Below, piece after piece: positions 1 to 8,694 of a stretch of DNA of 64,000 nt (its first letter is position 1; every line of letters starts with the position of its first letter). Under the pieces are notes generated by a model that saw only the letters and a program-made list of their open reading frames with translations, was not told where the DNA came from and did not search any database. The position numbers were made by a program, and so were the translations under genes. The stretch is from Streptomyces sp. Tue6028 (GTDB taxonomy: Bacteria; Actinomycetota; Actinomycetes; Streptomycetales; Streptomycetaceae): assembly GCF_002300165.1 (NCBI RefSeq), contig NZ_MLCE01000012.1, forward strand, positions 1 to 64,000. Reading direction: 5' to 3'.

Positions 1-210
1 GAGCTCGGCGCGCATCAGCAGCGCCATGACGCCACCGATGCAGAAGAACGCGAACGACGTCACCAGATACAGCGTGCCGATCGTCTTGTGGTCGGTGGTG
101 GTGAGCCACTTGACCACGACGTTGCCGGGCTGCTTGCGCCGGACCGGTACCTCGTTCTCGTACGAGTCCTCGGTCTCGGCGGCACCCTGAGGTTCGTTGA
201 GGATGCTCAC
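1..210 (-). CDS. ctaD: Cytochrome c oxidase subunit I, N-terminal part (runs off the left edge)
   Basis: Only the first 70 codons are present. Subunit I carries the haem a and haem a3-CuB centres of the aa3 terminal oxidase. The visible part has the polar N-terminus, the typical subunit I sequence [10 protein letters not shown] and the start of the first membrane helix. The GTG start (210-208) overlaps the ctaC stop codon as GTGA, so the two genes are translationally coupled in one leftward operon. A GGGAG ribosome site lies inside the end of ctaC. The assignment rests on this short segment plus the ctaC neighbour, which together make it firm. Confidence 0.93.
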   Translation of the reverse strand, partial: MSILNEPQGAAETEDSYENEVPVRRKQPGNVVVKWLTTTDHKTIGTLYLVTSFAFFCIGGVMALLMRAEL

Positions 211-1172
211 AGGTTGTTCGTCTCCCGGTTCTTCTCGTGGCCCGTCTGCTCAATGCCGGCCGGGACGTAACCGGTCTGACCCTTCGCCGCGAGCTCCTTG
301 AGGTGGGCCTCGTAGCGCTCGGGGGAGACGACCTTCACGTTGAAGAGCATCCGGGAGTGGTCGACGCCGCAGAGTTCGGCGCACTTGCCCAGGAAGGTGC
401 CCTCCTTGTTGGGGGTCACCTGGAAGGCATTGGTGTGGCCCGGAATGACGTCCTGCTTCATCAGGAACGGCACCACCCAGAAGGAGTGGATGACGTCACG
501 CGAGGTGAGGACGAAGCGGACCGTCTTGCCCTTGGGGAGCCAGAGGGTCGGGCCGGGGTTGTTCGTCTGGGGGTTCCGCGTGCCGGGCGTGCCGACGTCG
601 TAGACACCGCCCGCGTTCGCCGGGAAGTCCTTCTTGAACCGGTCCGGAATCGCGTTCAGGTTCGCGTCGGTCTTCGCGTCACCGGTCGAGCCGGGGACGT
701 CCGCGATGTAGTTGAAGCCCCAGCTCCACTGGAAGCCGACCACGTTGACCGTGATGTCGGGCTTCGGCTTGAGGCTGAGGAGCTTCGTCTCGTCGCGGGC
801 GGTGAAGTAGAACAACACCGAGACGATGATGAGCGGGACCACGGTGTACAGCGCCTCGATGGGCATGTTGTACCGGGTCTGGGGAGGAACTTCGACCTTG
901 GTGCGGCTGCGCCGGTGGAAGAAAGCACTCCACAGGATCAGGCCCCACACCAGCACGCCCACGGCGAGCGCCGCCGCCCAGGAACCCTGCCACAGGGAGA
1001 GGATCCGGGGAGCCTCCTCCGTGGTCGGGGTGGGCATACCAAGGCGGGGGAAGTCTTCCCAGTTGTACGAGCAACCGGTGGCTGTCGCCAGGACCAGGCC
1101 CGCAGTCATTGCCTGCAGCAGCTTCCGCCGCATCGGGCGCCGCGGCGAGCGGTCGGAGCCGTTGGGACTCAC
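207..1172 (-). CDS. ctaC: Cytochrome c oxidase subunit II (CuA-binding lipoprotein)
   Basis: This 321-aa protein takes electrons from the cytochrome bc1/c branch and passes them to subunit I. It has a lipoprotein signal with lipobox ATGC (Cys34), two membrane segments at about 62-82 and 108-124, and a C-terminal cupredoxin domain. The CuA ligands are visible: His229, Cys264, Cys268, His272 and Met275 in the [14 protein letters not shown] region. Start is GTG at 1172 with GGAAGG seven nt upstream. The stop overlaps the ctaD start, and further oxidase genes are expected beyond the left edge. Length and motifs are normal for actinobacterial CtaC. Confidence 0.97.
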   Translation of the reverse strand: MSPNGSDRSPRRPMRRKLLQAMTAGLVLATATGCSYNWEDFPRLGMPTPTTEEAPRILSLWQGSWAAALAVGVLVWGLILWSAFFHRRSRTKVEVPPQTRYNMPIEALYTVVPLIIVSVLFYFTARDETKLLSLKPKPDITVNVVGFQWSWGFNYIADVPGSTGDAKTDANLNAIPDRFKKDFPANAGGVYDVGTPGTRNPQTNNPGPTLWLPKGKTVRFVLTSRDVIHSFWVVPFLMKQDVIPGHTNAFQVTPNKEGTFLGKCAELCGVDHSRMLFNVKVVSPERYEAHLKELAAKGQTGYVPAGIEQTGHEKNRETNNL

Positions 1173-1497
1173 GTAGCGCCTTCCCGAGAGTCTCGCCCGC
1201 GCTACTGGCTGCGGCCTTCTCGCTGGTCGGTCGCCGCCCTGCGTCGGGCAGGGGTTTGGATGTTTATGCGGACCAAACCCTACTGGACGCTATTTGGGGT
1301 CGCGCGGGGAGGGTCCCTAACGCGCCGGGGGTCACCCCGAAGGGGGTGGGATGACCCATGGGGTCTGGTTTCTGACGGGAGATCGGGCCGTCCGGGCGGT
1401 CCGGTTCGTCCGCCGGGTCCCGGCCGCGGGCCGGCGGGCGGCGCTCGCGCTCGTCCCCGCACCCGTGCCGCCGGCGGGGAAGTTCTAACGTTGCCGT
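1173..1497. other. Divergent intergenic region between ctaC and the cysteine desulfurase gene
   Basis: This 325-bp region separates two diverging genes and must carry promoters in both directions. For the rightward gene a TAACGT hexamer at 1486-1491 ends six nt before the GTG start, a leaderless arrangement. On the other strand TAGGGT (complement of 1277-1282) could be a -10 box for ctaC, but I see no convincing -35 partner. No coding frame with sensible features was found here. Confidence 0.5.
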
Positions 1498-2874
1498 GTG
1501 TCCTACTTCGATGCCGCGTCCGCCGCTCCCCTCCATCCCGTTGCCCATCAGGCGCTGTTGGCCTCCCTCGACGAGGGCTGGGCCGATCCGTCCCGGCTGT
1601 ACCGGGAGGGGCGCAGGGCCCGGATGCTGCTGGACGCCGCGCGCGAGGCGACCGCGGAGGCCGTGGGGTGCAGGCCCGACGAGCTGGTGTTCACGCCGTC
1701 CGGGACACGGGCCGTGCACACGGGCGTCGCGGGCGCGCTGGCCGGTCGACGGCGGATCGGAAACCACCTGATCGTGTCATCCGTCGAACATTCCTCGGTG
1801 CTCCATTCGGCAGACACGTTCGAAGCGGGCGGCGGATCGGTCACCCAGGTGCCGGTGCTGCGGACGGGCGCGGTGACCGTCGAGGCGTACGAGCAGGCGC
1901 TGCGGCCGGACACCGCGCTGGCGTGTCTCCAGTCCGCCAACCACGAGGTGGGGACCGAGCAGCCGGTGGCGGCGGTGGCGGAGGCGTGCCGGGCGGCGGG
2001 GGTACCGCTGCTCGTGGACGCGGCCCAGTCGCTGGGGTGGGGGCCCGTCGAGGGCGACTGGTCGGTGCTGACCGGGAGCGCCCACAAGTGGGGCGGGCCG
2101 TCCGGCGTCGGCGTGCTCGTCGTGCGCAAGGGAGTGCGGTTCGCGACCCAAGGCCCCCTGGACGAACGGGAGTCGGGGCGGGCCGCCGGTTTCGAGAACC
2201 TCCCGGCGATCGTCGCCGCGGCGGCCTCCCTGCGGGCGGTGCGGGCCGAGGCGGCCCAGGAGGCGGAACGGCTGCGGGAGCTGACGGAACGGATCCGGGC
2301 GCGGGTTCCGCAGCTGGTGCCGGACGTGGAGGTGGTCGGCGACCCGGACCGGCGGCTGCCCGGGATCGTCACCTTCTCCTGTCTCTATGTCGACGGGGAG
2401 GCGCTGCTGCACGCCCTGGACCGGGAGGGTTTCTCCGTCTCGTCCGGATCGTCCTGCACGAGCAGCACGCTGACGCCGAGCCATGTGCTGCGGGCGATGG
2501 GCGTACTGACCGAGGGGAACGTGCGGGTGTCGCTGCCCACGGGGGCGGCCGAGGAGGACGTCGAGCGCTTCCTGTCGGTGCTGCCGCGGGCGGTGGCCGG
2601 GGTGCGGGAGGAGCTGGGGGCGCCCGCTCCGACGACGGTGGTGCGGGCCGAGGAACTGGTCGTGGACGCACTCGGCAAGCGCTGCCCGATCCCCGTCATC
2701 GAGCTGGCGAAGGTCATCGGGGACGTGCCGGTGGGCGGCACGGTGCGGGTGCTCTCGGACGACGAGGCGGCCCGGCTGGACATCCCGGCGTGGTGCGAGA
2801 TGCGGGAACAGGAGTACGTCGGGGAGGAGCCGGCGGACCGGGGCTCGGCCTATGTGGTCCGCCGGCTGTCCTGA
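1498..2874 (+). CDS. Cysteine desulfurase (NifS/IscS-like) fused to a TusA/SirA sulfur-carrier domain
   Basis: The 458-aa protein joins two domains. Residues 1 to about 375 form a PLP-dependent class V aminotransferase fold that removes sulfur from cysteine. The PLP lysine is Lys197 in SAHKWGG and the persulfide cysteine is Cys320 in SSGSSCTSS. Residues of about 385-458 form a TusA-type domain with its sulfur-accepting Cys396 in GKRCPIPV. Persulfide could thus pass from Cys320 to Cys396 within one chain. The start is GTG with no ribosome site, and TAACGT lies six nt upstream, so the message may be leaderless. It faces the oxidase operon and abuts the convergent kinase gene with no gap. The sulfur acceptor (tRNA thiolation, molybdopterin or Fe-S) is not evident from the context. 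Confidence 0.9.
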   Translation: MSYFDAASAAPLHPVAHQALLASLDEGWADPSRLYREGRRARMLLDAAREATAEAVGCRPDELVFTPSGTRAVHTGVAGALAGRRRIGNHLIVSSVEHSSVLHSADTFEAGGGSVTQVPVLRTGAVTVEAYEQALRPDTALACLQSANHEVGTEQPVAAVAEACRAAGVPLLVDAAQSLGWGPVEGDWSVLTGSAHKWGGPSGVGVLVVRKGVRFATQGPLDERESGRAAGFENLPAIVAAAASLRAVRAEAAQEAERLRELTERIRARVPQLVPDVEVVGDPDRRLPGIVTFSCLYVDGEALLHALDREGFSVSSGSSCTSSTLTPSHVLRAMGVLTEGNVRVSLPTGAAEEDVERFLSVLPRAVAGVREELGAPAPTTVVRAEELVVDALGKRCPIPVIELAKVIGDVPVGGTVRVLSDDEAARLDIPAWCEMREQEYVGEEPADRGSAYVVRRLS

Positions 2875-3849
2875 CTAGGAGAGGTGCGCCTGGACCTCGG
2901 CGGCGGCCTCGTGGCCGTAGGCCTTGGTGAAGCGGTCCATGAAGTGGACGCGGCGCAGCTGGTACTCCTGCGTGCCGACGGTCTCGATGACCAGCGTGGC
3001 CAGCATGCAGCCGATCTGGGCGGCGCGCTCCAGCGAGACGCCCCAGGCGAGACCGGAGAGGAAGCCGGCCCGGAAGGCGTCGCCGACGCCCGTCGGGTCG
3101 GCCTTGCGCTCCTCCTCGGGGCAGCCGACCTCGATCGTCGCCTCGCCGGCCCGCTCGATGCGCACGCCCTGCGCGCCGAGGGTCGTCACCCGGTGGCCGA
3201 CCTTGCCGAGGATCTCCTCGTCGGTCCAGCCCGTCTTGGACTCGATGAGCCCCTTCTCGTACTCGTTGGAGAAGAGGTAGGTGGCCCCGTCCAGCAGTAT
3301 CCGGATCTCGTCGCCGTCCATGCGGGCGATCTGCTGGGAGAAGTCGGCGGCGAAGGCGATCCCGCGCGAGCGGCACTCCTCCGTGTGACGGAGCATCCCC
3401 TCGGGGTCGTCCGCGCCGATGAGGACGAGGTCGAGGCCGCCGACCCGGTCCGCCACGGCCTTGAGCTCGATGAGCCGGGCCTCGCTCATCGCGCCGGTGT
3501 AGAAGGAGCCGATCTGGTTGTGGTCGGCGTCGGTGGTGCACACGAAGCGCGCGGTGTGCAGGACCTCGGAGATGCGGACCGAGCCGGTGTCGACGCCGTG
3601 CCGGTCCAGCCAGGCGCGGTACTCGTCGAAGTCGGAGCCCGCGGCCCCGACCAGGATCGGCCGGGTGCCGAGCTGGCCCATGCCGAAGGCGATGTTCGCG
3701 CCGACCCCGCCCCGGCGCACGTCGAGGTTGTCGACGAGGAAGGAGAGGGAGACCGTGTGCAGCTGGTCGGCGACGAGCTGGTCGGCGAACCTGCCGGGGA
3801 AGGTCATGAGGTGGTCGGTGGCGATGGAGCCGGTGACTGCGATACGCAC
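2875..3849 (-). CDS. PfkB-family carbohydrate/nucleoside kinase
   Basis: A 324-aa ribokinase-fold kinase that phosphorylates a sugar or nucleoside with ATP. The first PfkB signature is at residues 47-54 (GGVGANIA) and the second at 251-263 (DPTGVGDAFRAGF), with Asp257 as the catalytic base. The open frame extends further upstream, but GTG at 3849 is preferred because AGGAG precedes it and the PfkB fold begins immediately (VRIAVTGSIA). Sequence style resembles actinobacterial adenosine-kinase-like PfkB proteins, but the substrate cannot be decided from sequence. Its stop codon abuts the convergent cysteine desulfurase gene. Confidence 0.9.
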   Translation of the reverse strand: MRIAVTGSIATDHLMTFPGRFADQLVADQLHTVSLSFLVDNLDVRRGGVGANIAFGMGQLGTRPILVGAAGSDFDEYRAWLDRHGVDTGSVRISEVLHTARFVCTTDADHNQIGSFYTGAMSEARLIELKAVADRVGGLDLVLIGADDPEGMLRHTEECRSRGIAFAADFSQQIARMDGDEIRILLDGATYLFSNEYEKGLIESKTGWTDEEILGKVGHRVTTLGAQGVRIERAGEATIEVGCPEEERKADPTGVGDAFRAGFLSGLAWGVSLERAAQIGCMLATLVIETVGTQEYQLRRVHFMDRFTKAYGHEAAAEVQAHLS

Positions 3850-4033
3850 GGCTGGGACACGCTCCTGCGAGGGAATGGAAGGAGGGCGCGCGAAGCGCTC
3901 TTCGGAAGAGGGTCGTGGAACACGACTGCGTTGACAGTTCACGCTACCCGGTCGGGGCGCGCCCGCTGAAGCGGGCAAAACTACCCGATAGTAGATCTTT
4001 CTTCGTGACGACATGGGCGCATACGGTTCCGGT

Positions 4034-4255
4034 ATGACGAACCTCAAGGTCCACGGCCCCGCCCCGCTCGGTCCGGTGAGTGAACTCGAAGGCGATCTGG
4101 CGACGCTGCGCGGCGACTGCGCCCGGATGGCCCGGCACTGGTCCGCCCCCGCCCCCGCGGCCGCCCGTCCCGTCTCCCCCGCGCGTATCCACGGGGTCAC
4201 GGTGCCGCCCGCCTCCGCGCGGCTGCTGGACGCGATGTCCGACTACGGCGACTGA
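4034..4255 (+). CDS. Small hypothetical protein (73 aa)
   Basis: A short frame diverging from the PfkB kinase gene with good third-position G/C preference. The product has a region rich in Ala, Pro and Arg and ends in an acidic tail; no domain is recognised. ATG at 4034 is chosen over an in-frame ATG at 4013. No clear ribosome site is present. It is possibly a small conserved Streptomyces protein, but it could be a chance frame. Confidence 0.5.
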   Translation: MTNLKVHGPAPLGPVSELEGDLATLRGDCARMARHWSAPAPAAARPVSPARIHGVTVPPASARLLDAMSDYGD

Positions 4256-4440
4256 TCCCTTCCACGCGACCGGGCGCCGCCGAACAGGTGAATTTCGGAG
4301 GGCGCCCGCAGGGAACCGCACGCTCCCCCGGCGCGTCCCATCGCTGTCCCCCGTAAAGGGGATGCGGTATACGACCCACCAGAGCCCGTTTTTGACAGGG
4401 CCGGGTCATGGGACAGCAGCAGAGCCGAAGGAGCGATGCG

Positions 4441-6045
4441 GTGAGCACCGAGCGACCCGACAACGACGCGACCCCTCCCGTCGAGGGTCCTGCCGAGGGT
4501 CCCGCCGAGGACACGGAGCCGGGTGGCCCGCGCGCCCGGCGATCCCCCGTGGTCATCGCCTCGGTCGCGGCCGCGGTGCTGCTCGTCGGGGGCGGCGGCG
4601 CGTACTTCGCGGCGACCGCGTCCGGCGGCGGGAGCGGTCAGGGGTCCGGGGCCCCCGGGGGTGACGGCACTCCCCCGCCGCTCACCCTGGACGGCTACTC
4701 GGAGGGAGCCACGAGCGGCTCGGGGTCCGACGGCGGCACGAACGGCATCGCGCCCGGTGAACCGAACCCGTACGGCGTGACCTACCGCGCGGACGGCGAG
4801 CTGCCCGACGGGCCGGACTCGTCGCCCGTGTACTGGGCGAAGGGCGAGGTGACCGGTGCCGAGGTGGCCCGGCTCGCGAAGGCCCTCGGTCTGAAGGGCA
4901 CGCCGAGGCTCGCCGGGGACGTCTGGAAGGTCGGCGTCACCAAGGACGCCGGCGAGCCCCACCTCCAGGTGAACCGGGCGGCGCCCGGGACCTGGACCTA
5001 CAGCTCGTTCGTCCCCGGGACCGACAACTGCCCCAAGGGCAGGCGTTGCGTACCGGTCGGCTCCGCCGGTCTGGCCGGGATGCGTCCGGGCGCGGTGAGC
5101 GAGGAGGAGGCCAAGAAGGCGGCCGCTTTGGTGCTGAAGGCCGTCGGGCAGGACGACGCGAAGCTGGACGCGACCCAGCTCATGAACGACGACCAGGTGC
5201 GCGTCGTGAACGCGGACCCGAAGGTCGGCGGGCTCCCCACGTACGGCTGGGCCACCGGGCTCCAGATCGGTTCCGAGGGCACGGTCGTCAGCGGCAGCGG
5301 ACAGCTGAAGGCGCCGGTGAAGGGCGACACCTACCCGGTCCTCGGGGCGCAGAAGACCCTCGACCTGATGAACGGCGGTTCGGCGGCGGCACCGGGCGGA
5401 GGGCGCAAGGGCATCGGCGGCTGCGCCAGCCCCGTACCGCTCAAGGACCGCGACGAGAAGCCGTGCGAGCACGCGACGACGCTGCCGGCGACGCAGACGA
5501 CGACCGTCGAGAAGGCCGTCTTCGGGCTGGCGGCGCGCGTCGCGGACGGACGGCAGGCGCTGGTGCCGTCCTGGCTGTTCGAGGTACGGACGCAGGGGGC
5601 GGAAGACGCATTCACGGTGACGCATCCGGCGGTCGAGCCGCGGTACCTGACCTCGCCCGCGCCGTCCGGCGGGCCGACCGGGCAGCCGAGTCCCGCGCCG
5701 ACGCCGCGGGGCGACGGACCGACCTCGGCGCCGGCCGCCCGTGACGTCAAGGTGGAGGGCTACACCGTCGACGGCAAGGACCTGACGGTCAGCTTCACGG
5801 GCGGGGTGTGCGCCGACTACGCGGTGTCGGCGAGCGAGAGCTCCAGCAAGGTGACCGTGAAGGTCACCGAGACACCCTGGAAGGGCAAGGTCTGCATCCT
5901 CATCGCCAAGATCTACCAGAAGACGGTGCGCCTGGACGCGCCGCTCGGCGATCGCGAGGTCGTGGGGACGGACGGCAAGCGCGTCCCGGAGGGGAAGGTC
6001 ACCGTGCCGGAGGTTTCCGGGGCCGGGTCCGCGGGGCCGCGGTAG
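4441..6045 (+). CDS. Membrane-anchored secreted protein of unknown function (534 aa)
   Basis: The protein has a short acidic cytoplasmic N-terminus (about 35 residues), one hydrophobic segment (VVIASVAAAVLLVGGGGAYF) and a long extracytoplasmic part of roughly 480 residues. That part contains Gly/Ser/Pro-rich linkers near residues 60-100 and 405-435, several paired cysteines, and ends in a compact, probably beta-rich domain. GTG at 4441 is preferred over ATG 4408 because AAGGAG sits seven nt upstream. No enzyme motif is recognised. A strong terminator follows, so it is probably a single-gene transcript. I do not know its function. Confidence 0.85.
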   Translation: MSTERPDNDATPPVEGPAEGPAEDTEPGGPRARRSPVVIASVAAAVLLVGGGGAYFAATASGGGSGQGSGAPGGDGTPPPLTLDGYSEGATSGSGSDGGTNGIAPGEPNPYGVTYRADGELPDGPDSSPVYWAKGEVTGAEVARLAKALGLKGTPRLAGDVWKVGVTKDAGEPHLQVNRAAPGTWTYSSFVPGTDNCPKGRRCVPVGSAGLAGMRPGAVSEEEAKKAAALVLKAVGQDDAKLDATQLMNDDQVRVVNADPKVGGLPTYGWATGLQIGSEGTVVSGSGQLKAPVKGDTYPVLGAQKTLDLMNGGSAAAPGGGRKGIGGCASPVPLKDRDEKPCEHATTLPATQTTTVEKAVFGLAARVADGRQALVPSWLFEVRTQGAEDAFTVTHPAVEPRYLTSPAPSGGPTGQPSPAPTPRGDGPTSAPAARDVKVEGYTVDGKDLTVSFTGGVCADYAVSASESSSKVTVKVTETPWKGKVCILIAKIYQKTVRLDAPLGDREVVGTDGKRVPEGKVTVPEVSGAGSAGPR

Positions 6046-6067
6046 CGGTCACGACGGCTCCGGACAC

Positions 6068-6108
6068 ACGAAGGCGGCGTCCCTGTCGGAGGGGGACGCC
6101 GCCTTCGT
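6068..6108 (+). terminator. Strong hairpin terminator
   Basis: Perfect 16-bp stem (6068-6083 with 6093-6108) and a nine-nt loop, 22 bp after the stop of the 534-aa membrane protein gene. A weaker outer arm (GGACAC/GTGTCC) extends it. There is no long U-tract, as is usual in streptomycetes. Confidence 0.85.
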
Positions 6109-6241
6109 ACGTGTCCGGACGACCGGGGCCGGTGCGGGCCGCGCACGCCACCGCGTGTCCCGTCCCGCCCGCCGCGGCCTTCGCCGCGCGCCCGGTGGTC
6201 CCGGCCGAGGACGGCGGGCTCGCGCCGCCGCCCCAAGAGGC

Positions 6242-6598
6242 TCAGCTGAAGGAGTCGCCGCAGGCGCAGGAGCCAGTCGCGTTCGGGTTGTCGATCGTGA
6301 AGCCCTGCTTCTCGATGGTGTCCACGAAGTCGATGGACGCGCCGCCCAGGTACGGAGCGCTCATGCGGTCGGTGACGACCTTGACGCCGCCGAAGTCCTT
6401 CACGACGTCGCCGTCGAGGGAGCGCTCGTCGAAGAAGAGCTGGTAGCGCAGGCCGGAGCAGCCACCGGGCTGAACGGCGACGCGCAGCGCCAGATCGTCG
6501 CGGCCTTCCTGGTCGAGCAGGGCCTTGACCTTGGCCGCTGCGGCGTCGGACAGGATGATGCCGTCGCTCACGGTGGTGGTCTCGTCCGATACGGACAT
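6242..6598 (-). CDS. erpA: A-type iron-sulfur cluster carrier (HesB/IscA/ErpA family)
   Basis: A 118-aa protein that carries and inserts Fe-S clusters into client enzymes. The three conserved cysteines are present, one in GGCSGLRY and two in the C-terminal GSCACGDSF motif. The ~105-residue A-type domain fills almost the whole protein after a short polar N-terminus. It diverges from nadA, whose product needs a 4Fe-4S cluster, so a client relationship is plausible but inferred. ErpA is the best family name; a generic SufA-like assignment is the alternative. Confidence 0.92.
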   Translation of the reverse strand: MSVSDETTTVSDGIILSDAAAAKVKALLDQEGRDDLALRVAVQPGGCSGLRYQLFFDERSLDGDVVKDFGGVKVVTDRMSAPYLGGASIDFVDTIEKQGFTIDNPNATGSCACGDSFS

Positions 6599-6936
6599 CT
6601 GCTTCTCTCCCGGGTTGTACGGAGACTGCTTGCCGACGGTTGCAACCGGCGGGGCCGCGGATTCATTCCGGGCCGTGCGCGTGTCTTTTCTGCCTTTCCG
6701 TATTCATGCTCGCACATGCCCCTGCGCGCGGACAGCGCCCTGTGGACAACCCCACGGACACCTCCGTGTCACCTGCCGTCGAGGCGACCGGGATTCACGT
6801 CACATCGACGCTATGGACATCGTCAACGTGACGTGAAGCGGTTATGATAGATAGCGTCAATTCGACGAAAAGGCATTGTTCCGCCGGACCCGCACCTACG
6901 GGCCCGGCGAGCCGCAGAACAGAAAGGGTGCGTGTC
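6599..6936. other. Divergent control region between erpA and nadA
   Basis: This 338-bp spacer holds the nadA leader and the promoters of both genes. Its main visible feature is the 10-bp perfect inverted repeat at 6794-6837. A TATGAT hexamer at 6843-6848 immediately follows and could be the nadA -10 box, but no good -35 lies at the right distance. No coding frame is credible here. Confidence 0.5.
6794..6837. promoter_or_regulatory. Perfect inverted repeat, putative operator upstream of nadA
   Basis: TTCACGTCAC at 6794-6803 is matched exactly by GTGACGTGAA at 6828-6837, with a 24-nt centre. The right arm ends six nt before a TATGAT hexamer and about 100 nt before the nadA start. The arrangement fits a dimeric repressor or activator site for NAD synthesis. 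I do not recognise the motif as a known NadR, NrtR or NiaR box. Confidence 0.5.
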
Positions 6937-8121
6937 GTGACCACCGCCCAGACCCAGGAGCTCGACGTACAGCCGACGCCCCTCGCCCTGCTGCTGCTCG
7001 GCCGTGAGGCCGACCCGAAGAGCGAGCGGGGTGTCGAGTGTCCCGGCGACCTGCCCTCGCCGTCCGACCCCGACCTGGTCGAGCGCGCCCGCGCGGCCAA
7101 GGAGAAGCTCGGCGACAAGGTCTTCGTGCTCGGCCACCACTACCAGCGCGACGAGGTCATCCAGTTCGCGGACGTCACGGGCGACTCCTTCAAGCTGGCC
7201 CGGGACGCGGCCGCCCGCCCGCAGGCGGAGTACATCGTCTTCTGCGGTGTGCACTTCATGGCCGAGTCCGCCGACATCCTCACCGGCGACGACCAGAAGG
7301 TCGTCCTGCCCGACCTCGCGGCCGGCTGCTCGATGGCCGACATGGCCACCGCCGAACAGGTCGCCGAGTGCTGGGACGTGCTCACCGAGGCCGGCATCGC
7401 CGAGCAGGTGGTGCCCGTCTCCTACATGAACTCCTCCGCGGACATCAAGGCGTTCACCGGCAAGCACGGCGGCACCATCTGCACGTCGTCGAACGCCCGA
7501 CGCGCGCTGGACTGGGCCTTCGAGCAGGGGTCGAAGGTGCTCTTCCTGCCCGACCAGCACCTGGGACGCAACACCGCCGTCCGCGACATGGGCATGTCCC
7601 TCGACGACTGCGTCGTCTACAACCCGCACAAGCCGAACGGCGGGCTCACGGCCGAGCAGCTGCGCGGCGCGAAGATGATCCTGTGGCGGGGCCACTGCTC
7701 GGTGCACGGCCGCTTCTCACTGGACTCGGTGAACGACGTGCGCGAGCGCATCCCGGGCGTGAACGTCCTCGTCCACCCCGAGTGCAAGCACGAAGTGGTC
7801 GCCGCGGCCGACTACGTGGGCTCCACGGAGTACATCATCAAGGCCCTGGAGGCGGCCCCGGCCGGCTCGAAGTGGGCGATCGGCACGGAGCTCAACCTCG
7901 TACGGCGACTGGCGAACCGCTTCGCGTCCGAGGACAAGGAGATCGTGTTCCTCGACAAGACCGTCTGCTTCTGCTCGACGATGAACCGCATCGACCTGCC
8001 GCACCTGGTCTGGACGCTGGAGTCGCTCGCCGAGGGCAACCTGGTCAACCGCATCGAGGTGGACCGCGAGACGGAGCAGTTCGCCAAGCTCGCGCTGGAG
8101 CGGATGCTGGCCCTCCCGTAG
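6937..8121 (+). CDS. nadA: Quinolinate synthase A
   Basis: NadA condenses iminoaspartate with dihydroxyacetone phosphate to make quinolinate, the precursor of NAD. The 394-aa protein carries the likely 4Fe-4S ligands Cys103 (FCGVHFMAE), Cys254 (WRGHCSVHGRF) and Cys344 or Cys346 (KTVCFCSTMN). The substrate-binding GHHYQRDEV motif is at 66-74. An in-frame ATG lies upstream at 6844, but GTG at 6937 has AAAGGG nine nt before it and gives the usual family length. nadB and nadC are not adjacent in this window. A strong terminator follows the gene. Confidence 0.96.
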   Translation: MTTAQTQELDVQPTPLALLLLGREADPKSERGVECPGDLPSPSDPDLVERARAAKEKLGDKVFVLGHHYQRDEVIQFADVTGDSFKLARDAAARPQAEYIVFCGVHFMAESADILTGDDQKVVLPDLAAGCSMADMATAEQVAECWDVLTEAGIAEQVVPVSYMNSSADIKAFTGKHGGTICTSSNARRALDWAFEQGSKVLFLPDQHLGRNTAVRDMGMSLDDCVVYNPHKPNGGLTAEQLRGAKMILWRGHCSVHGRFSLDSVNDVRERIPGVNVLVHPECKHEVVAAADYVGSTEYIIKALEAAPAGSKWAIGTELNLVRRLANRFASEDKEIVFLDKTVCFCSTMNRIDLPHLVWTLESLAEGNLVNRIEVDRETEQFAKLALERMLALP

Positions 8122-8140
8122 GTCCTGCGTGTGCACGCGA

Positions 8141-8173
8141 AAGGGGCGCCCCTCCGGTGGAGGAGCGCCCCTT
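8141..8173. terminator. Bidirectional hairpin terminator between nadA and the RND remnant
   Basis: A 15-bp stem (8141-8155 with 8159-8173) with one mismatch and a three-nt loop. It lies 20 bp after the nadA stop and 15 bp from the end of the convergent exporter remnant, so it can serve both strands. Confidence 0.75.
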
Positions 8174-8187
8174 CGGCGTCGTACGGG

Positions 8188-8607
8188 TCAGACCTGGGCC
8201 GGCTCCGGCTCCTCGGAGGCCTGCCGGGGCGGCACCCCGGCCTTCTTCGCCCGCTTCGCCGCCTTCTTCTCGGCGCGGCGCTCCTTGCGGATCTCGATCA
8301 TCGCGTAGAGCGTCGGGACGAGCAGCAGGGTGATGACGGCGTTGCCCTCGCTCGCGGTGGAGGTGACTCCGGTGATGCCGTCGACGGCTTCGAGCGTGTC
8401 CTCGATGGGCTCGACGACCTGCTTCTCGACCACGTCGGGAGACGCACCCTGGTACGGCGCCAGCACGGACACCATGGGCAGTTCGATGGTGGGCAGCAGC
8501 TGCTGCTTGAGCTGGGGGATCGAGATCGCCCCGAAGGCGAGCGCGATGATCGACATCAGCCCTATCAGGGCCCTTTGCGCGAGGCTGAATCTGGACAGCC
8601 AGCACAT
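8188..8607 (-). pseudogene. Internally deleted RND (AcrB-type) exporter remnant, 139 codons, frame intact
   Basis: The first ~92 residues are a clear AcrB/RND N-terminus: LSRFSLAQRALIGLMSIIAL (first helix), then IPQLKQQLLPTIELPMVSVL and the conserved SPDVVEKQVVEPIE region. The frame then jumps directly, after EGNAVI, to TLLLVPTLYAMIEIRKERRA, which is the last membrane helix and basic tail of the same family. Normal RND proteins are about 1,040 aa, so roughly 900 codons are missing while the frame is kept. ATG at 8607 retains a GGAAGAGAG ribosome site. The product cannot be a functional pump. It follows a two-component system that may once have controlled it. A sequencing or assembly collapse is the alternative to a real deletion. 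Confidence 0.8.
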
Positions 8608-8694
8608 GGGTGCTGGACTCTCTTCCGTGCCGTGAGCGGAGGCGGGGCGCGTGTGAGCGCCCCACCTCACACCCTGAGCCATGGGCGAAGGCCC

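Noticed and set aside
237..2930. 897-codon open frame on the + strand across ctaC and the desulfurase gene
   Set aside because: It lies antisense to ctaC and in another frame of the desulfurase gene; the translation is Arg/Gly/Ala-rich and has no domain. It is a by-product of GC bias.
3931..3936. Consensus -35 TTGACA upstream of the 73-aa gene
   Set aside because: No acceptable -10 hexamer at 15-19 nt on the same strand; treated as chance.
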